Positions 32,434 through 41,043 of a stretch of 64,000 nt of DNA are shown here, piece by piece. Position 1 is the first letter of the stretch. Every line of letters starts with the position of its first letter. Where the stretch lies: positions 992,001-1,056,000 of the forward strand of contig NZ_VSZO01000001.1 of assembly GCF_008312935.1 (NCBI RefSeq). The letters run 5' to 3'. Made by a program: the position numbers and the translations under genes. Source of the stretch: Roseiconus lacunae (GTDB taxonomy: Bacteria; Planctomycetota; Planctomycetia; Pirellulales; Pirellulaceae). The notes beneath the pieces were generated by a model. That model did not search any database. It had not been told where the DNA came from and saw only the letters and a list, made by a program, of their open reading frames with translations.

Positions 32434-33638
32434 GCTGGAAGCCAATGCGACTCGATGAACTAGGTCACGTGTCCCGCGGACGATCGCGTCATCGTCCCCG
32501 TGACGCAGAGCATTTATACGGAGGTCCTCATCCATTTGTGCAAACCGGCGATATCAAATCGGCGCAGCTTTATTTGAATCGATTTACTCAAACATACAGT
32601 GATGCAGGGCTCGCACAGAGCAAGAAGTGGCCGGTAAACACGCTGTGCATCACAATCGCTGCTAATATTGCTGAAACCGCGATCCTTGGAATCGAAGCGT
32701 GTTTTCCGGACAGTGTCATTGGTTTTGTAGCCGACGACGAAGTCTCGGACGTACGCTTCATTAAATACAAATTGGACGTAGTCAAGCAGGAATTCCAGAA
32801 GGTGTCGCAAGGCGCGGCTCAGGCCAACTTAAGTCAGCAGAAGCTACTGTCGATTCCGCTATCGGTACCTCCGGTCAGTGTTCAAAAGGATATCGCTGAC
32901 CGTCTCTCCGCGTACGACGATTTAATCGAGAACAATCGTCGTCGGATGGAGTTACTCGAAGCGTCGGCCCGGCACCTGTACGAAGAGTGGTTTGTCCGCC
33001 TCCGCTTTCCCGGCCACGAACACACGCCTATCAAAGACGGTGTGCCCAAGGGATGGGTCACTCGACCGCTTTCCGACTGTTCAACGTTTTCATCCGGTGG
33101 GACACCCAGGAAGAGCAACGCGGAATATTGGGATGGGGATATTCCGTGGATCAGTTCTGGCGAAATGACTCATTGGCGGCTACACGATTCTGAACGTCGC
33201 GTCACATCAGAAGGCTCGGAGAACGGCACGCGGCTTGTTCCCCCAGGGACGATTCTTGCGGTCGTGCGTGGTATGTCGTTGGCTAAGGAATTTAGAATCG
33301 CGATGTGTAGTCGCTCGATGACTTTCAACCAGGATCTAAAGGCCATTACTGCCAATGAGGATGTCAGACCGCTTTTTCTGTACTCAGCGCTGATAGCCCA
33401 ACGCGAGGTGATTCGTGACCGATCCACCGAGGCATCTCACGGCACAAAGAAGCTTGACACGGCCGTGCTGTCATCGACGCCAATCCCCGTTCCTCCGATG
33501 GCAATTCAGGATGCTTATTGTGAGTACGTGTCACCAATGCACGAACTTTGGGATCGGTGTTGGTCGCAGAATACCAAACTCAAGGCCGCCCGCGATCACT
33601 TGCTTCCACGGTTGATGAGTGGAGAGGTGCCGGTATGA
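32430..33638 (+). CDS. hsdS: Type I restriction-modification specificity subunit HsdS
   Basis: Starts at TTG 32430, which overlaps the hsdM stop and has AGGAG eight bases upstream; ATG 32445 is the only nearby alternative. The 402-aa protein has two target-recognition domains. TRD1 covers ~1-150 (ending QANLSQQKLLSIPLSVPPVS). The central conserved helix lies at ~155-195 (QKDIADRLSAYDDLIENNRR). TRD2 covers ~210-365 (FSSGGTPRKSNAEYWDGDIP). A distal helix ends the chain (AARDHLLPRLMSGEV). It sets the bipartite DNA target of the complex; the target itself cannot be predicted here. The stop overlaps the next gene (ATGA). Confidence 0.95.
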   Translation: MSWKPMRLDELGHVSRGRSRHRPRDAEHLYGGPHPFVQTGDIKSAQLYLNRFTQTYSDAGLAQSKKWPVNTLCITIAANIAETAILGIEACFPDSVIGFVADDEVSDVRFIKYKLDVVKQEFQKVSQGAAQANLSQQKLLSIPLSVPPVSVQKDIADRLSAYDDLIENNRRRMELLEASARHLYEEWFVRLRFPGHEHTPIKDGVPKGWVTRPLSDCSTFSSGGTPRKSNAEYWDGDIPWISSGEMTHWRLHDSERRVTSEGSENGTRLVPPGTILAVVRGMSLAKEFRIAMCSRSMTFNQDLKAITANEDVRPLFLYSALIAQREVIRDRSTEASHGTKKLDTAVLSSTPIPVPPMAIQDAYCEYVSPMHELWDRCWSQNTKLKAARDHLLPRLMSGEVPV

Positions 33639-35317
33639 CGGACGAAGGCCAAGAACTCGATGTGAAGTCCATTCGTTATGCAATGGACAAACACAAAGAC
33701 CTTGATGGCTTGGCCAGCGATTGCGTTGCTTTCGCAAACGCCTCGGGCGGGAACATTTTGCTGGGAATTGAAGATGGAGAGAGCCTGCCGCCAGTCGGAC
33801 AAAAGGTGCCAGCGCAACTGATTGAATCGATCCGGAAGCGTATCCCGCAAGTCACGTTAAACGTTCACGTGGTGCCTCAATTGGTCCTCGCCGATAACGG
33901 TGGTGAGTACATCGACATTCGCATTCCGGGCAACCAGCAAAGCATCGGCGCTACGTCCGATGGACGATACTACCTTCGAGTCTCGGACGAGACGAAACGC
34001 TTGATGCCCGACGACTTGGGGCGTTTGCTCGCAGACCGAAACTCGCTCGTCTGGGAATTGAGTGTCGTTCGTCGCGTTCCGGCCTCGCAGGTTGAGCCCG
34101 AGAAGCTGGCAGACTTTGTCAGACAGATTCGAGCCTCGGATCGTGTCACACCGTTTGTGAAAGGCAAGACCGACCGGGAGATCCTCGATCACTACCTATT
34201 TGTCAAAGACGGTTACCTGACGAATCTTGGAGTGCTTTGGGTCGGCCGCCGCGAGGATCGCGCGGCGCTGCTGCATGCTCCAGTCATCCAGTGCATGAAG
34301 TTCGATGAGAATGAACGGAAAGTAGCCAAGTGGGTGTGGGACGATTACAGCCGGAACCCGCAGGAGTTGATTCAAGCGGTCTGGGACGAGATTCCCGACT
34401 GGAGTTACAGCGATGAATTCCCGGCCGGCTTATTTCGCAAAAACGTGCCGCATTACGACGAAGTGGTCGTACGCGAGTTGCTTGCCAATGCGCTCGTCCA
34501 TCGGCCTTATTCGCAGCGGGGCGACATCTTCATCAATCTCTATCCCGATCGGCTTGAGATTCACAACCCAGGCTTGTTGCCGATCGGTGTGACTCCGCGA
34601 AACATCTTGCATACGTCGAGCCAGCGGAACCCGCATTTGGCCAGGGTCTTCTACGACCTAAAACTGATGGAACGCGAGGGCAGCGGATATGACCGGATGT
34701 ACGAAGTGCTGCTCGCGAGCGGAAAGAAACCGCCGATCGTCAGTGAAGGGAACGATCGTGTCGTTGCGACGGTTCGAAAACACATCGCTCGCCGCGAAAT
34801 CGTTGACTTTATGGTCAAAGTTCATCAGACGTTCTTTCCAACGCAAAAGGAACTGATCACGCTGGGGTTGATCGCTCAGCACGAATCGTTGACGGCTATG
34901 GAACTGGCGAGCTTGTTGGAGTTGAAGGATTCGGTTGAGCTACGACCTTGGCTTGGAAATTTGCGTGACTGGGGACTGGTCCGTTCGCGTGGCCAAACTA
35001 AAGCGACGACATACTTCATTGAACCGGATGTGCTGCGTCGGCTGGCGTTTGAGGGCGCGACGTCCTTGAAGGGAATCGAAAAGCCCCGGCTCCAAGCGTT
35101 GATTCTGCAAGATATCGGGATTTATCAGGAGGTCCGTATAGGCGAACTGCACCAGCGTATCGGCAGTGAAATCCCACGGAGGACGATTCAGCGGGAATTG
35201 GCGGATATGGTTGCTGATGGGCGACTCTTGGCGATTGGCGACCGCGGGGCCCGAAGATACCGGATTGCGCCAAATCCGGCCGAATCAGGGGAATTTGGCG
35301 CAATCCCAGAGACGTAA
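33635..35317 (+). CDS. AlbA_2/Schlafen-type ATP-binding protein inside the type I RM operon
   Basis: ATG 33635 overlaps the hsdS stop (ATGA) and gives 560 aa. The frame start at 33548 lies inside hsdS. The N-terminus is an AlbA_2 domain (LASDCVAFANASGGNILLGI, then EDGE). The middle has the HATPase_c_4-type segment (YDEVVVRELLANALVHRPYS, EGSGYDRMYEV). The C-terminal ~200 residues look like two winged helices (ITLGLIAQHESLTAMELASL, IGSEIPRRTIQREL). Such proteins are often found with type I systems and are presumed regulatory or anti-phage accessories. The last codons contain an inverted repeat shared with the hsdR upstream region. Confidence 0.85.
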   Translation: MTDEGQELDVKSIRYAMDKHKDLDGLASDCVAFANASGGNILLGIEDGESLPPVGQKVPAQLIESIRKRIPQVTLNVHVVPQLVLADNGGEYIDIRIPGNQQSIGATSDGRYYLRVSDETKRLMPDDLGRLLADRNSLVWELSVVRRVPASQVEPEKLADFVRQIRASDRVTPFVKGKTDREILDHYLFVKDGYLTNLGVLWVGRREDRAALLHAPVIQCMKFDENERKVAKWVWDDYSRNPQELIQAVWDEIPDWSYSDEFPAGLFRKNVPHYDEVVVRELLANALVHRPYSQRGDIFINLYPDRLEIHNPGLLPIGVTPRNILHTSSQRNPHLARVFYDLKLMEREGSGYDRMYEVLLASGKKPPIVSEGNDRVVATVRKHIARREIVDFMVKVHQTFFPTQKELITLGLIAQHESLTAMELASLLELKDSVELRPWLGNLRDWGLVRSRGQTKATTYFIEPDVLRRLAFEGATSLKGIEKPRLQALILQDIGIYQEVRIGELHQRIGSEIPRRTIQRELADMVADGRLLAIGDRGARRYRIAPNPAESGEFGAIPET

Positions 35318-35374
35318 AATGCAGGTGTTTCGCCGTAAGTCGCGATTCTGTCGAGACTTAGGATTGCGCCAAAA
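35262..35374. repeat. Three copies of GGATTGCGCCAAA: perfect 14-bp inverted repeat plus a direct copy
   Basis: GGATTGCGCCAAAT at 35262-35275 is exactly inverted at 35293-35306, inside the last codons of the AlbA_2 gene. A direct copy lies at 35361-35374 in the 129-bp gap before hsdR, and the following ~12 bases are also similar (CGAATCAG / TGAATCAA). The elements could be an operator or an RNA hairpin at the only junction of this operon without overlapping genes. Confidence 0.85.
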
Positions 35375-35446
35375 GCGGTTGAATCAAGACAAGAGGTGGC
35401 AAAAACCGGGCAATAACGGACAAGCAGATGATTGAATAAACGAACC

Positions 35447-38400
35447 ATGGCAATCACCAACATCAACGGCGAAGATCGCCTCGTACAGGCCACGTTTGCC
35501 GACCACTTGCAGGATCACTGCGGCTGGGAGAGCGTCTACGCCTTCAATACGGAAACGTTCGGTCCGACCGGATCGCTGGGACGCAGTCACGAGAAGGACG
35601 CCGTCCTTGTCCCCGATCTCAAAGCCGCGATCTCGCGATTAAACCCAGACCTGCCGGATCATGTTCAGAAGCAGGCATTTGAAAAGATCACCCAGGTCGA
35701 CTTCTCAAGAACGCTCGTCCAACACAACCAGACGTTTTATGACTACATCCGCGGCGGCGTACCGGTCACTTGGCGAGACCCGGCTACGGACGAAGAACGC
35801 AATGAACGCGCAAAAGTAATCGACTTTGCCGACGGCGAAACAGCTGGCGTTCCCAACAATCGTTTCTTGGCGGTACGGGAATTAAAGGTTCAGGGGCTGG
35901 GCGTCCCGCACTATAACCGCCGCGCCGACATCGTCTGTTTCGTCAATGGATTGCCATTGGTGGTGATCGAGTTGAAAGCGGTCTATCGCAACATCCGTCA
36001 GGGCTTCGATGACAACCTAACGGATTATATGTCGCCGACGTCGATCAATCACTTGTTTCACCACAACGTATTCCTGGTCGTCAGCAATGGCGATCGAGCG
36101 AAGTACGGTTCGATCACCAGCAAGTGGGAGCATTTTGCCGAATGGAAGCGTAACGACGAAAAACAGAAGGGGGAGTTGGACGCAAAGGTTTTGTTGGATG
36201 GCATGCTGGAGCGAAGGCGTTTTTTGGACCTCGTCGAGAACTTCATTCTGTTCGACGCCAGCCGACCAGATGGTGTGCGGAAAATCGTTGCTCGAAATCA
36301 CCAGGTTCTTGGTGTCAACCGTGCGGTTGCTTCCGTCTTCAAGCAAGAGGAACTGAAAGAACGGTTTCCCATTCAAGAACGCTTGCGATATCGAATGGCG
36401 ACGGTGGAAATGCCGGAGCGGACCACGGAAACATCGGACGATTCGTTGGAGTACGAGCACACTGCCGATGCGACGATGAATGTCCGTGAAGCGTCACCAC
36501 GAACGATGGAGTTGCCATTGGTTGAAAGGGCGCATCCGGACCTTGGTCGACTGGGAGTGTTCTGGCACACGCAAGGCAGCGGCAAGTCCTACTCTATGGC
36601 GTTTTTCGCGCAAAAGGTGCGACGCAAGGTCCCGCAGAGCTTTACGTTCGTCGTGATGACCGACCGCGAGGATTTGGACGACCAGATCTTTCGTACCTTC
36701 GTCGGCTGCGGCGTTGCTAACGAAAAGACTCCGCGAGCCGGATCTGGTGACGAACTCAAGGAATTGCTGCAGCAATCTCATCGCTTCGTCTTTAGCCTGG
36801 TTCACAAGTTTAATAAAGACCTCAAGCCGGATGAGCCGTATAGCGAGAGCGACAACATCATTGTGATGTCCGATGAAGCGCACCGAACACAGGCGGGCAA
36901 GTTAGCTCGCAATATGCGGCTTGCCTTGCCGAACGCATCGTTCATCGGCTTCACCGGCACGCCGCTTTTCAAGCGGGATCACCTGACACGGCGAATTTTC
37001 GGCAGCTACGTATCCAAGTATGACTTCAAGCGTTCTCAGGAAGACCATTCGACGGTCCGACTCGTGTACGAGAACCGAGGAGAAAAGCTGGGGCTAGCTC
37101 GGTTGGACCTGAATGATCGGATTGCTGAAAAGGTCGCCGAGGCCGACCTGGATCAGGACCAGACTCGCCTTCTCGAAAAGCTGCTCGGGCAAGACTATGA
37201 GGTCATCACAGCGGATGATCGGTTGGACAAGTTGGCCGATGATTTTGTCGAGCATTGCTCGACACGGTGGCAATCGGGCAAGGCAATGTTGGTCTGCGTT
37301 GACAAGATCACCTGCGGGCGAATGCTCGAGCGCATTGAACCACGCTGGAAACGTCGTATCGATGAGCTAAAAGCACAGTTGCCGATTGCGGAAGCTCAGG
37401 TCGCGGCAACCAGCGACCCAAGTTTACGGGAGAAGCGGACTGAAGAGCTGGCAGATCTGCAGGCTCGAATTGCCTGGATGGAATCGACCATCATCGCAAT
37501 CAATATCAGCGAAGCGCAGAACGAAGTCCGTGATTTCGCTCGTTGGGGCATCGACATCGTTCCGCATCGTGATCTGATCAAACGCGGCTTTACCGACGCT
37601 TCAGGAAAAACACTGACACTCGAAGATGCCTTCAAGAAGCCGGAGCACCCTTTTCGTGTGGCAATCGTCTGTGCCATGTGGCTGACCGGCTTCGATGTCG
37701 AGTGTTTGTCAACGCTCTACATCGATAAACCAATGAAGGCTCACACCCTGATGCAAGCGATTGCGAGAGCCAATCGAGTTTATCCCGGCAAGGACTGCGG
37801 TGTCATCGTCGACTACAACGGGATGCTCAAAAGTCTACGAAAGGCACTCGCACAGTATGCGGTCGGCGACGACGATGCGACGCAGCCGGATGAGATCGCC
37901 GAGCCGATCGAGAATCTGGTCGCATCGCTGATCGACGCTCTGGAGGTTGTCGAAGGATTTCTATTGGAATTGGGCTTTGACGTCAGCCGGTTCGTCGGGG
38001 CCACGGGATTCAATCGCATCGAAGTCATCAAGGATGGTGTTAACGCCGTGTGTACGACCGACGAAACACGCCGCCGATTTGAAATCATGGCGAGGGAGCT
38101 GTTCAATCGCTTTCGGGCGCTGGCGACCGAGCCCAGCATCTATACCTATGCCGAACGGCACGACAACATCGAGGCAATCTACAAAAAGCTAGACGAGAAA
38201 CGTGATACGGCCGACGTAACGGCCCTGATGAAAGAATTACACCGTATCGTCAACAACGCGATCCGTGCGGCCGGTCCCGGCGAGGATCATGCCGAGGGAT
38301 TGTCCATCGACCTCAGCGAAGTCGATTTCGAGAAGCTGAAAGAAGAATTCAAACGAGTCCCCCGGCGAAATATTGCCTTGCGAGATATTCGCGATGTGAT

Positions 38401-38905
38401 CGAGCAGAAACTTCAGGCCATGATCACGACGAATCCGTTGACGATGGATTACTACCGTCGCTACCAGGAGATCATCGCGGATTACAACCGAGAAAAAGAT
38501 CGAACAACGGTTGAGCAGACGTTTGCTGCGTTGATCGCCCTGGCTGAAAGCCTAGATGCCGAGCAGCAGAGAACGGTTGAGGAAGGACTTACGCCGGAAG
38601 AGCTGGCAATCTTCGATTTGCTCAAACGCGACAAGCTCTCACAGAAGGATCGCGAGAAAGTGAAGCAGGCGAGCCAATCCCTTTTGGCAAGCATCCGCGA
38701 ATTGCTGGCGCCGATGGAGCATTGGACCAGAAATGCGCAAACACAAGCTGAGGTCGAGACATCTATCTTGGATTGGTTGTTCGAAACCCTCCCTCGCCCA
38801 CCGTTCAATGACAAAGAAACCAACGAGTTAGCAGGTCGTTTGTACGAGCACGTCTGGCAGCAGAGCGAGGCTGGACTGATGAAATCGGGAGTCGATGAAT
38901 CATGA
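35447..38905 (+). CDS. hsdR: Type I restriction enzyme subunit HsdR
   Basis: ATG 35447 (MAITNINGEDRLVQATFADH) is preferred to TTG 35432 and gives 1152 aa. The nuclease domain has NRRADIVCFVNGLPLVVIEL then K, the D-x(n)-ExK set near residue 170. The translocase follows, with Walker A HTQGSGKSYSM near 375, the DEAH box MSDEAHRTQAG near 485, and later helicase motifs including MWLTGFDVECLSTLYIDKPM and QAIARANRVYPGK. It cleaves DNA distant from unmodified sites after ATP-driven translocation. All key residues look intact, so the system should be active. The stop overlaps the XRE gene (ATGA). Confidence 0.96.
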   Translation: MAITNINGEDRLVQATFADHLQDHCGWESVYAFNTETFGPTGSLGRSHEKDAVLVPDLKAAISRLNPDLPDHVQKQAFEKITQVDFSRTLVQHNQTFYDYIRGGVPVTWRDPATDEERNERAKVIDFADGETAGVPNNRFLAVRELKVQGLGVPHYNRRADIVCFVNGLPLVVIELKAVYRNIRQGFDDNLTDYMSPTSINHLFHHNVFLVVSNGDRAKYGSITSKWEHFAEWKRNDEKQKGELDAKVLLDGMLERRRFLDLVENFILFDASRPDGVRKIVARNHQVLGVNRAVASVFKQEELKERFPIQERLRYRMATVEMPERTTETSDDSLEYEHTADATMNVREASPRTMELPLVERAHPDLGRLGVFWHTQGSGKSYSMAFFAQKVRRKVPQSFTFVVMTDREDLDDQIFRTFVGCGVANEKTPRAGSGDELKELLQQSHRFVFSLVHKFNKDLKPDEPYSESDNIIVMSDEAHRTQAGKLARNMRLALPNASFIGFTGTPLFKRDHLTRRIFGSYVSKYDFKRSQEDHSTVRLVYENRGEKLGLARLDLNDRIAEKVAEADLDQDQTRLLEKLLGQDYEVITADDRLDKLADDFVEHCSTRWQSGKAMLVCVDKITCGRMLERIEPRWKRRIDELKAQLPIAEAQVAATSDPSLREKRTEELADLQARIAWMESTIIAINISEAQNEVRDFARWGIDIVPHRDLIKRGFTDASGKTLTLEDAFKKPEHPFRVAIVCAMWLTGFDVECLSTLYIDKPMKAHTLMQAIARANRVYPGKDCGVIVDYNGMLKSLRKALAQYAVGDDDATQPDEIAEPIENLVASLIDALEVVEGFLLELGFDVSRFVGATGFNRIEVIKDGVNAVCTTDETRRRFEIMARELFNRFRALATEPSIYTYAERHDNIEAIYKKLDEKRDTADVTALMKELHRIVNNAIRAAGPGEDHAEGLSIDLSEVDFEKLKEEFKRVPRRNIALRDIRDVIEQKLQAMITTNPLTMDYYRRYQEIIADYNREKDRTTVEQTFAALIALAESLDAEQQRTVEEGLTPEELAIFDLLKRDKLSQKDREKVKQASQSLLASIRELLAPMEHWTRNAQTQAEVETSILDWLFETLPRPPFNDKETNELAGRLYEHVWQQSEAGLMKSGVDES

Positions 38906-39258
38906 GTCGACGTAAGAAGCCATTCGGTGAGGTACTTCGGAAGGCTCGGGAGGGGCGCTACAGCATCCGAAAGTTCGCCGAATTGTCCGGTGTCAGCCCA
39001 ACCTATCTTTCTCAAGTTGAAAAGGGGAACGTGGCGCCGCCTACCGCCGAACGCGTCAAAGTCATGGCGGAACTTCTCGACGCCAGCGCCGACGAATGGA
39101 CCGCACTCGCTGGCCGAGTTCCTGACGATCTGCCGTCCATCATCCAAAGCCATCCTATCGAGATGCCTGCGTTGATTCGTGAGGCCGATCGTTTGAACGA
39201 TGAGCAATTAAAGCAGGTTCGCAGCCACATTCGAGAGATTATTGAAACCGCAAAGTGA
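38902..39258 (+). CDS. XRE-family helix-turn-helix regulator
   Basis: The product is 118 aa, overlapping the hsdR stop by ATGA. The helix-turn-helix is SIRKFAELSGVSPTYLSQVE followed by KGNVAPPTAERV, as in Cro/C1-type repressors. The C-terminal ~45 residues form a helical tail (IREADRLNDEQLKQVRSHIR). As the last gene of the RM operon it is a probable controller. The inverted repeat upstream of hsdR is a candidate binding site, which is inference. Confidence 0.9.
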   Translation: MSRRKKPFGEVLRKAREGRYSIRKFAELSGVSPTYLSQVEKGNVAPPTAERVKVMAELLDASADEWTALAGRVPDDLPSIIQSHPIEMPALIREADRLNDEQLKQVRSHIREIIETAK

Positions 39259-39269
39259 AACCACCAATA

Positions 39270-39569
39270 TCACGCTTCACGACGTGGAATCGTTGCGGTC
39301 AAACACGCGTTCAGCCAACTTCTTTCGGATGGATTGAGTATTAAATCTGGTGAAGGCCCAGCGGTTACATCGATCGCTGTATTCCAGCCAATATCGCCAC
39401 CACGTAGCGTAGCGATTCCGGTCTTGCGATCGCGGGTAAAAATCCACTGTTCCCCGTGTTCATTCTCAAAGTAGCCGAGGTAGTTGTTTCGAACAGTACC
39501 ATTGACGATCGGCGGATCGCCACACGACGCGGCGTGATGGTTGGGAATCTTTAAGAGTGGTTCTGACAT
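39270..39569 (-). CDS. Small hypothetical protein
   Basis: The product is 99 aa, starting at ATG 39569 with GGAG 11 bases upstream. It reads YLGYFENEHGEQWIFTRDRK then TGIATLRGGDIGWN, a beta-rich pattern, with no signal or membrane segment. No family recognised. It lies beyond the phage operon terminator and converges on the XRE gene with 11 bp between stops, so it may be the last gene of the phage or of the defence island. Confidence 0.6.
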   Translation of the reverse strand: MSEPLLKIPNHHAASCGDPPIVNGTVRNNYLGYFENEHGEQWIFTRDRKTGIATLRGGDIGWNTAIDVTAGPSPDLILNPSERSWLNACLTATIPRREA

Positions 39570-39737
39570 CAGATGGTTGGCTCCGTCGGCTGTTCTTCTA
39601 CTGGATTTAACTTCGACGCTTCGCTTACTTGTGCGTCCGTTATCGAAACCTATCGAGACAAGTTGGTCTCAGCAAGCTGGATGTTGGTTGTATTGTTGTA
39701 ACGCCTGCGGCAGCCCAAGCAGTCCGACGCGAAAACG

Positions 39738-39762
39738 AAAAAAGCCGGCGGTTAGCCGGCTT
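39738..39762 (-). terminator. Intrinsic terminator of the phage late operon
   Basis: On the minus strand AGCCGGC (61-55) and GCCGGCT (49-43 of the 397xx block) form a 7-bp stem with loop TAACC, followed by six T. It lies about 56 bp after the stop of the proline-rich gene. Confidence 0.88.
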
Positions 39763-39817
39763 GGAAAGATTCTCGATTTTGATTCTTGTTGACTGTCAGT
39801 GGATAGATCGCGCAAGG

Positions 39818-40240
39818 TTAAGACGCGCTGCCATCATTCGATGAGTCTTCGGCGCTGGGAACTGGATGCACGACGGGATATGGCGGCATGCCTGGATAGT
39901 ACTCGCCGGGGTGTCCGGGTGGCAGATTGTCGGGCGCGGAATAGCCAGGTGGGACGTGATACGGATGGTCGGGCGGCAGTCGCGGCCACGTGTGGATTGG
40001 TGGCGGCGCGAGAATCTCAACGGGCTCTTCGGGTTCGGGCGGCCACGGCCAATCTTCGGGCCACCAGTCGGGTCTTGATTCGGAACCCGAGGTACTGTCG
40101 TCGGTACTCGAACCCTCCGGCGGATCTGATTCGGGCGGAAGTGGTGGCGGCTCGCTTCCCGGCGGATCGAATGGCGGGATGAACGGTGGCCACGGAGGCG
40201 GCATGTCGGGACGGCGCGGACGGCGCGGACGGAAGCTCAT
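39818..40240 (-). CDS. Proline-rich low-complexity phage protein
   Basis: The product is 140 aa, about one third proline, with Trp, Tyr, Ser and acidic residues (PEDWPWPPEPEEPVEILAPP, HPYHVPPGYSAPDNLPPGHP). No cysteine and no signal peptide. The start overlaps the stop of the radical SAM gene (ATGA). As the last gene of the operon, next to the glycosylation cassette, it could be a modified structural or substrate polypeptide; that is inference. Codon use is consistent with a real gene and the frame is conserved in length by the overlap. Confidence 0.65.
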   Translation of the reverse strand: MSFRPRRPRRPDMPPPWPPFIPPFDPPGSEPPPLPPESDPPEGSSTDDSTSGSESRPDWWPEDWPWPPEPEEPVEILAPPPIHTWPRLPPDHPYHVPPGYSAPDNLPPGHPGEYYPGMPPYPVVHPVPSAEDSSNDGSAS

Positions 40241-41043
40241 CGAAGCTCACTCCTTTGAGTTGGATCGGGATGACGAAAGGGCTTCCGCTTGCTTGGGCAG
40301 AGCCCACATTGAGGAATTGCCTCTGAGCGAAGGAAGGCCAAGAGTTCAGCATCGCTGCGTTCGGAAGAGCAAGCTTTGTAGTCCCGGAACAATTGCCACT
40401 CAGGGATATCTTCTAGGTTCAATCGCTGTTGAAGTTGGGACCAATAAGCGAGTGCCGGACATTTCCAAAGTCGCTGCTTGAACAACTGCGTGCAGGTCTT
40501 CTGCATGCAGATCTTGTATGCAGCTTGCGGCCTCGAATCGAACGGCATCGGTTTGCCATCTTCAATTCGGTACTGTCTCATCCACCCTTGGTGCGATTGC
40601 CGAATCTTGATCTGGATGCCCGGATACTCTTCACGCCACCGCCAGACGGTTTGTTTGGCTTGGCGAAATTTTGCGAGGTATGCCTCGTGCGTCCCATGCT
40701 GACTGACTTCCAACCGGCAATCGACCTCAACGAGGGTCTTGGGCAAATCCGGATGCCGATCGAAGAAGAAGCCATTTGTGACAAGCATCAAGTTCGAGTG
40801 TGGCCAGCATTCACGCGCTAAGAGCAGATGCTCAATCAACTTGGGGTTCAGCAGTGGTTCACCACCGAGCAAGGCAAACCGTTTCGGCAGAATACGCAGA
40901 TTCCAAGCTTCGTATTCAACCTTTGCTTCGGCTGGCGTGGGCATCGCTCCAGCCAATCGAAAGTTGCTGTAGTGGCTGCACTGTTGGCATGACAGATTGC
41001 AGCCGTGTGCAAGGTGGTATTCCAGAGCGGACAGCTCGATCAT
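40237..41043 (-). CDS. Radical SAM protein
   Basis: The product is 268 aa. The [4Fe-4S]-binding motif CxxxCxxC appears as GCNLSCQQCSHYSN near residue 14-21. The SAM-binding GGEP motif is seen as LLGGEPLLNPKLIEHLL. Further Cys lie at the C-terminus (ICMQKTCTQL, CPALAYW, CGLCPSKRK) and may bind a second cluster, as in SPASM-type enzymes. The reaction is unknown; peptide or sugar modification is typical. Overlaps the GT2 gene upstream (ATGA) and the Pro-rich gene downstream, so it belongs to the phage glycosylation cassette. Confidence 0.87.
   Translation of the reverse strand: MIELSALEYHLAHGCNLSCQQCSHYSNFRLAGAMPTPAEAKVEYEAWNLRILPKRFALLGGEPLLNPKLIEHLLLARECWPHSNLMLVTNGFFFDRHPDLPKTLVEVDCRLEVSQHGTHEAYLAKFRQAKQTVWRWREEYPGIQIKIRQSHQGWMRQYRIEDGKPMPFDSRPQAAYKICMQKTCTQLFKQRLWKCPALAYWSQLQQRLNLEDIPEWQLFRDYKACSSERSDAELLAFLRSEAIPQCGLCPSKRKPFRHPDPTQRSELR

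Noticed and set aside
38482-39207. 241-codon minus-strand frame over the hsdR end and XRE gene
   Set aside because: Antisense to two genes with clear motifs; low-complexity Ser/Arg composition typical of a shadow.
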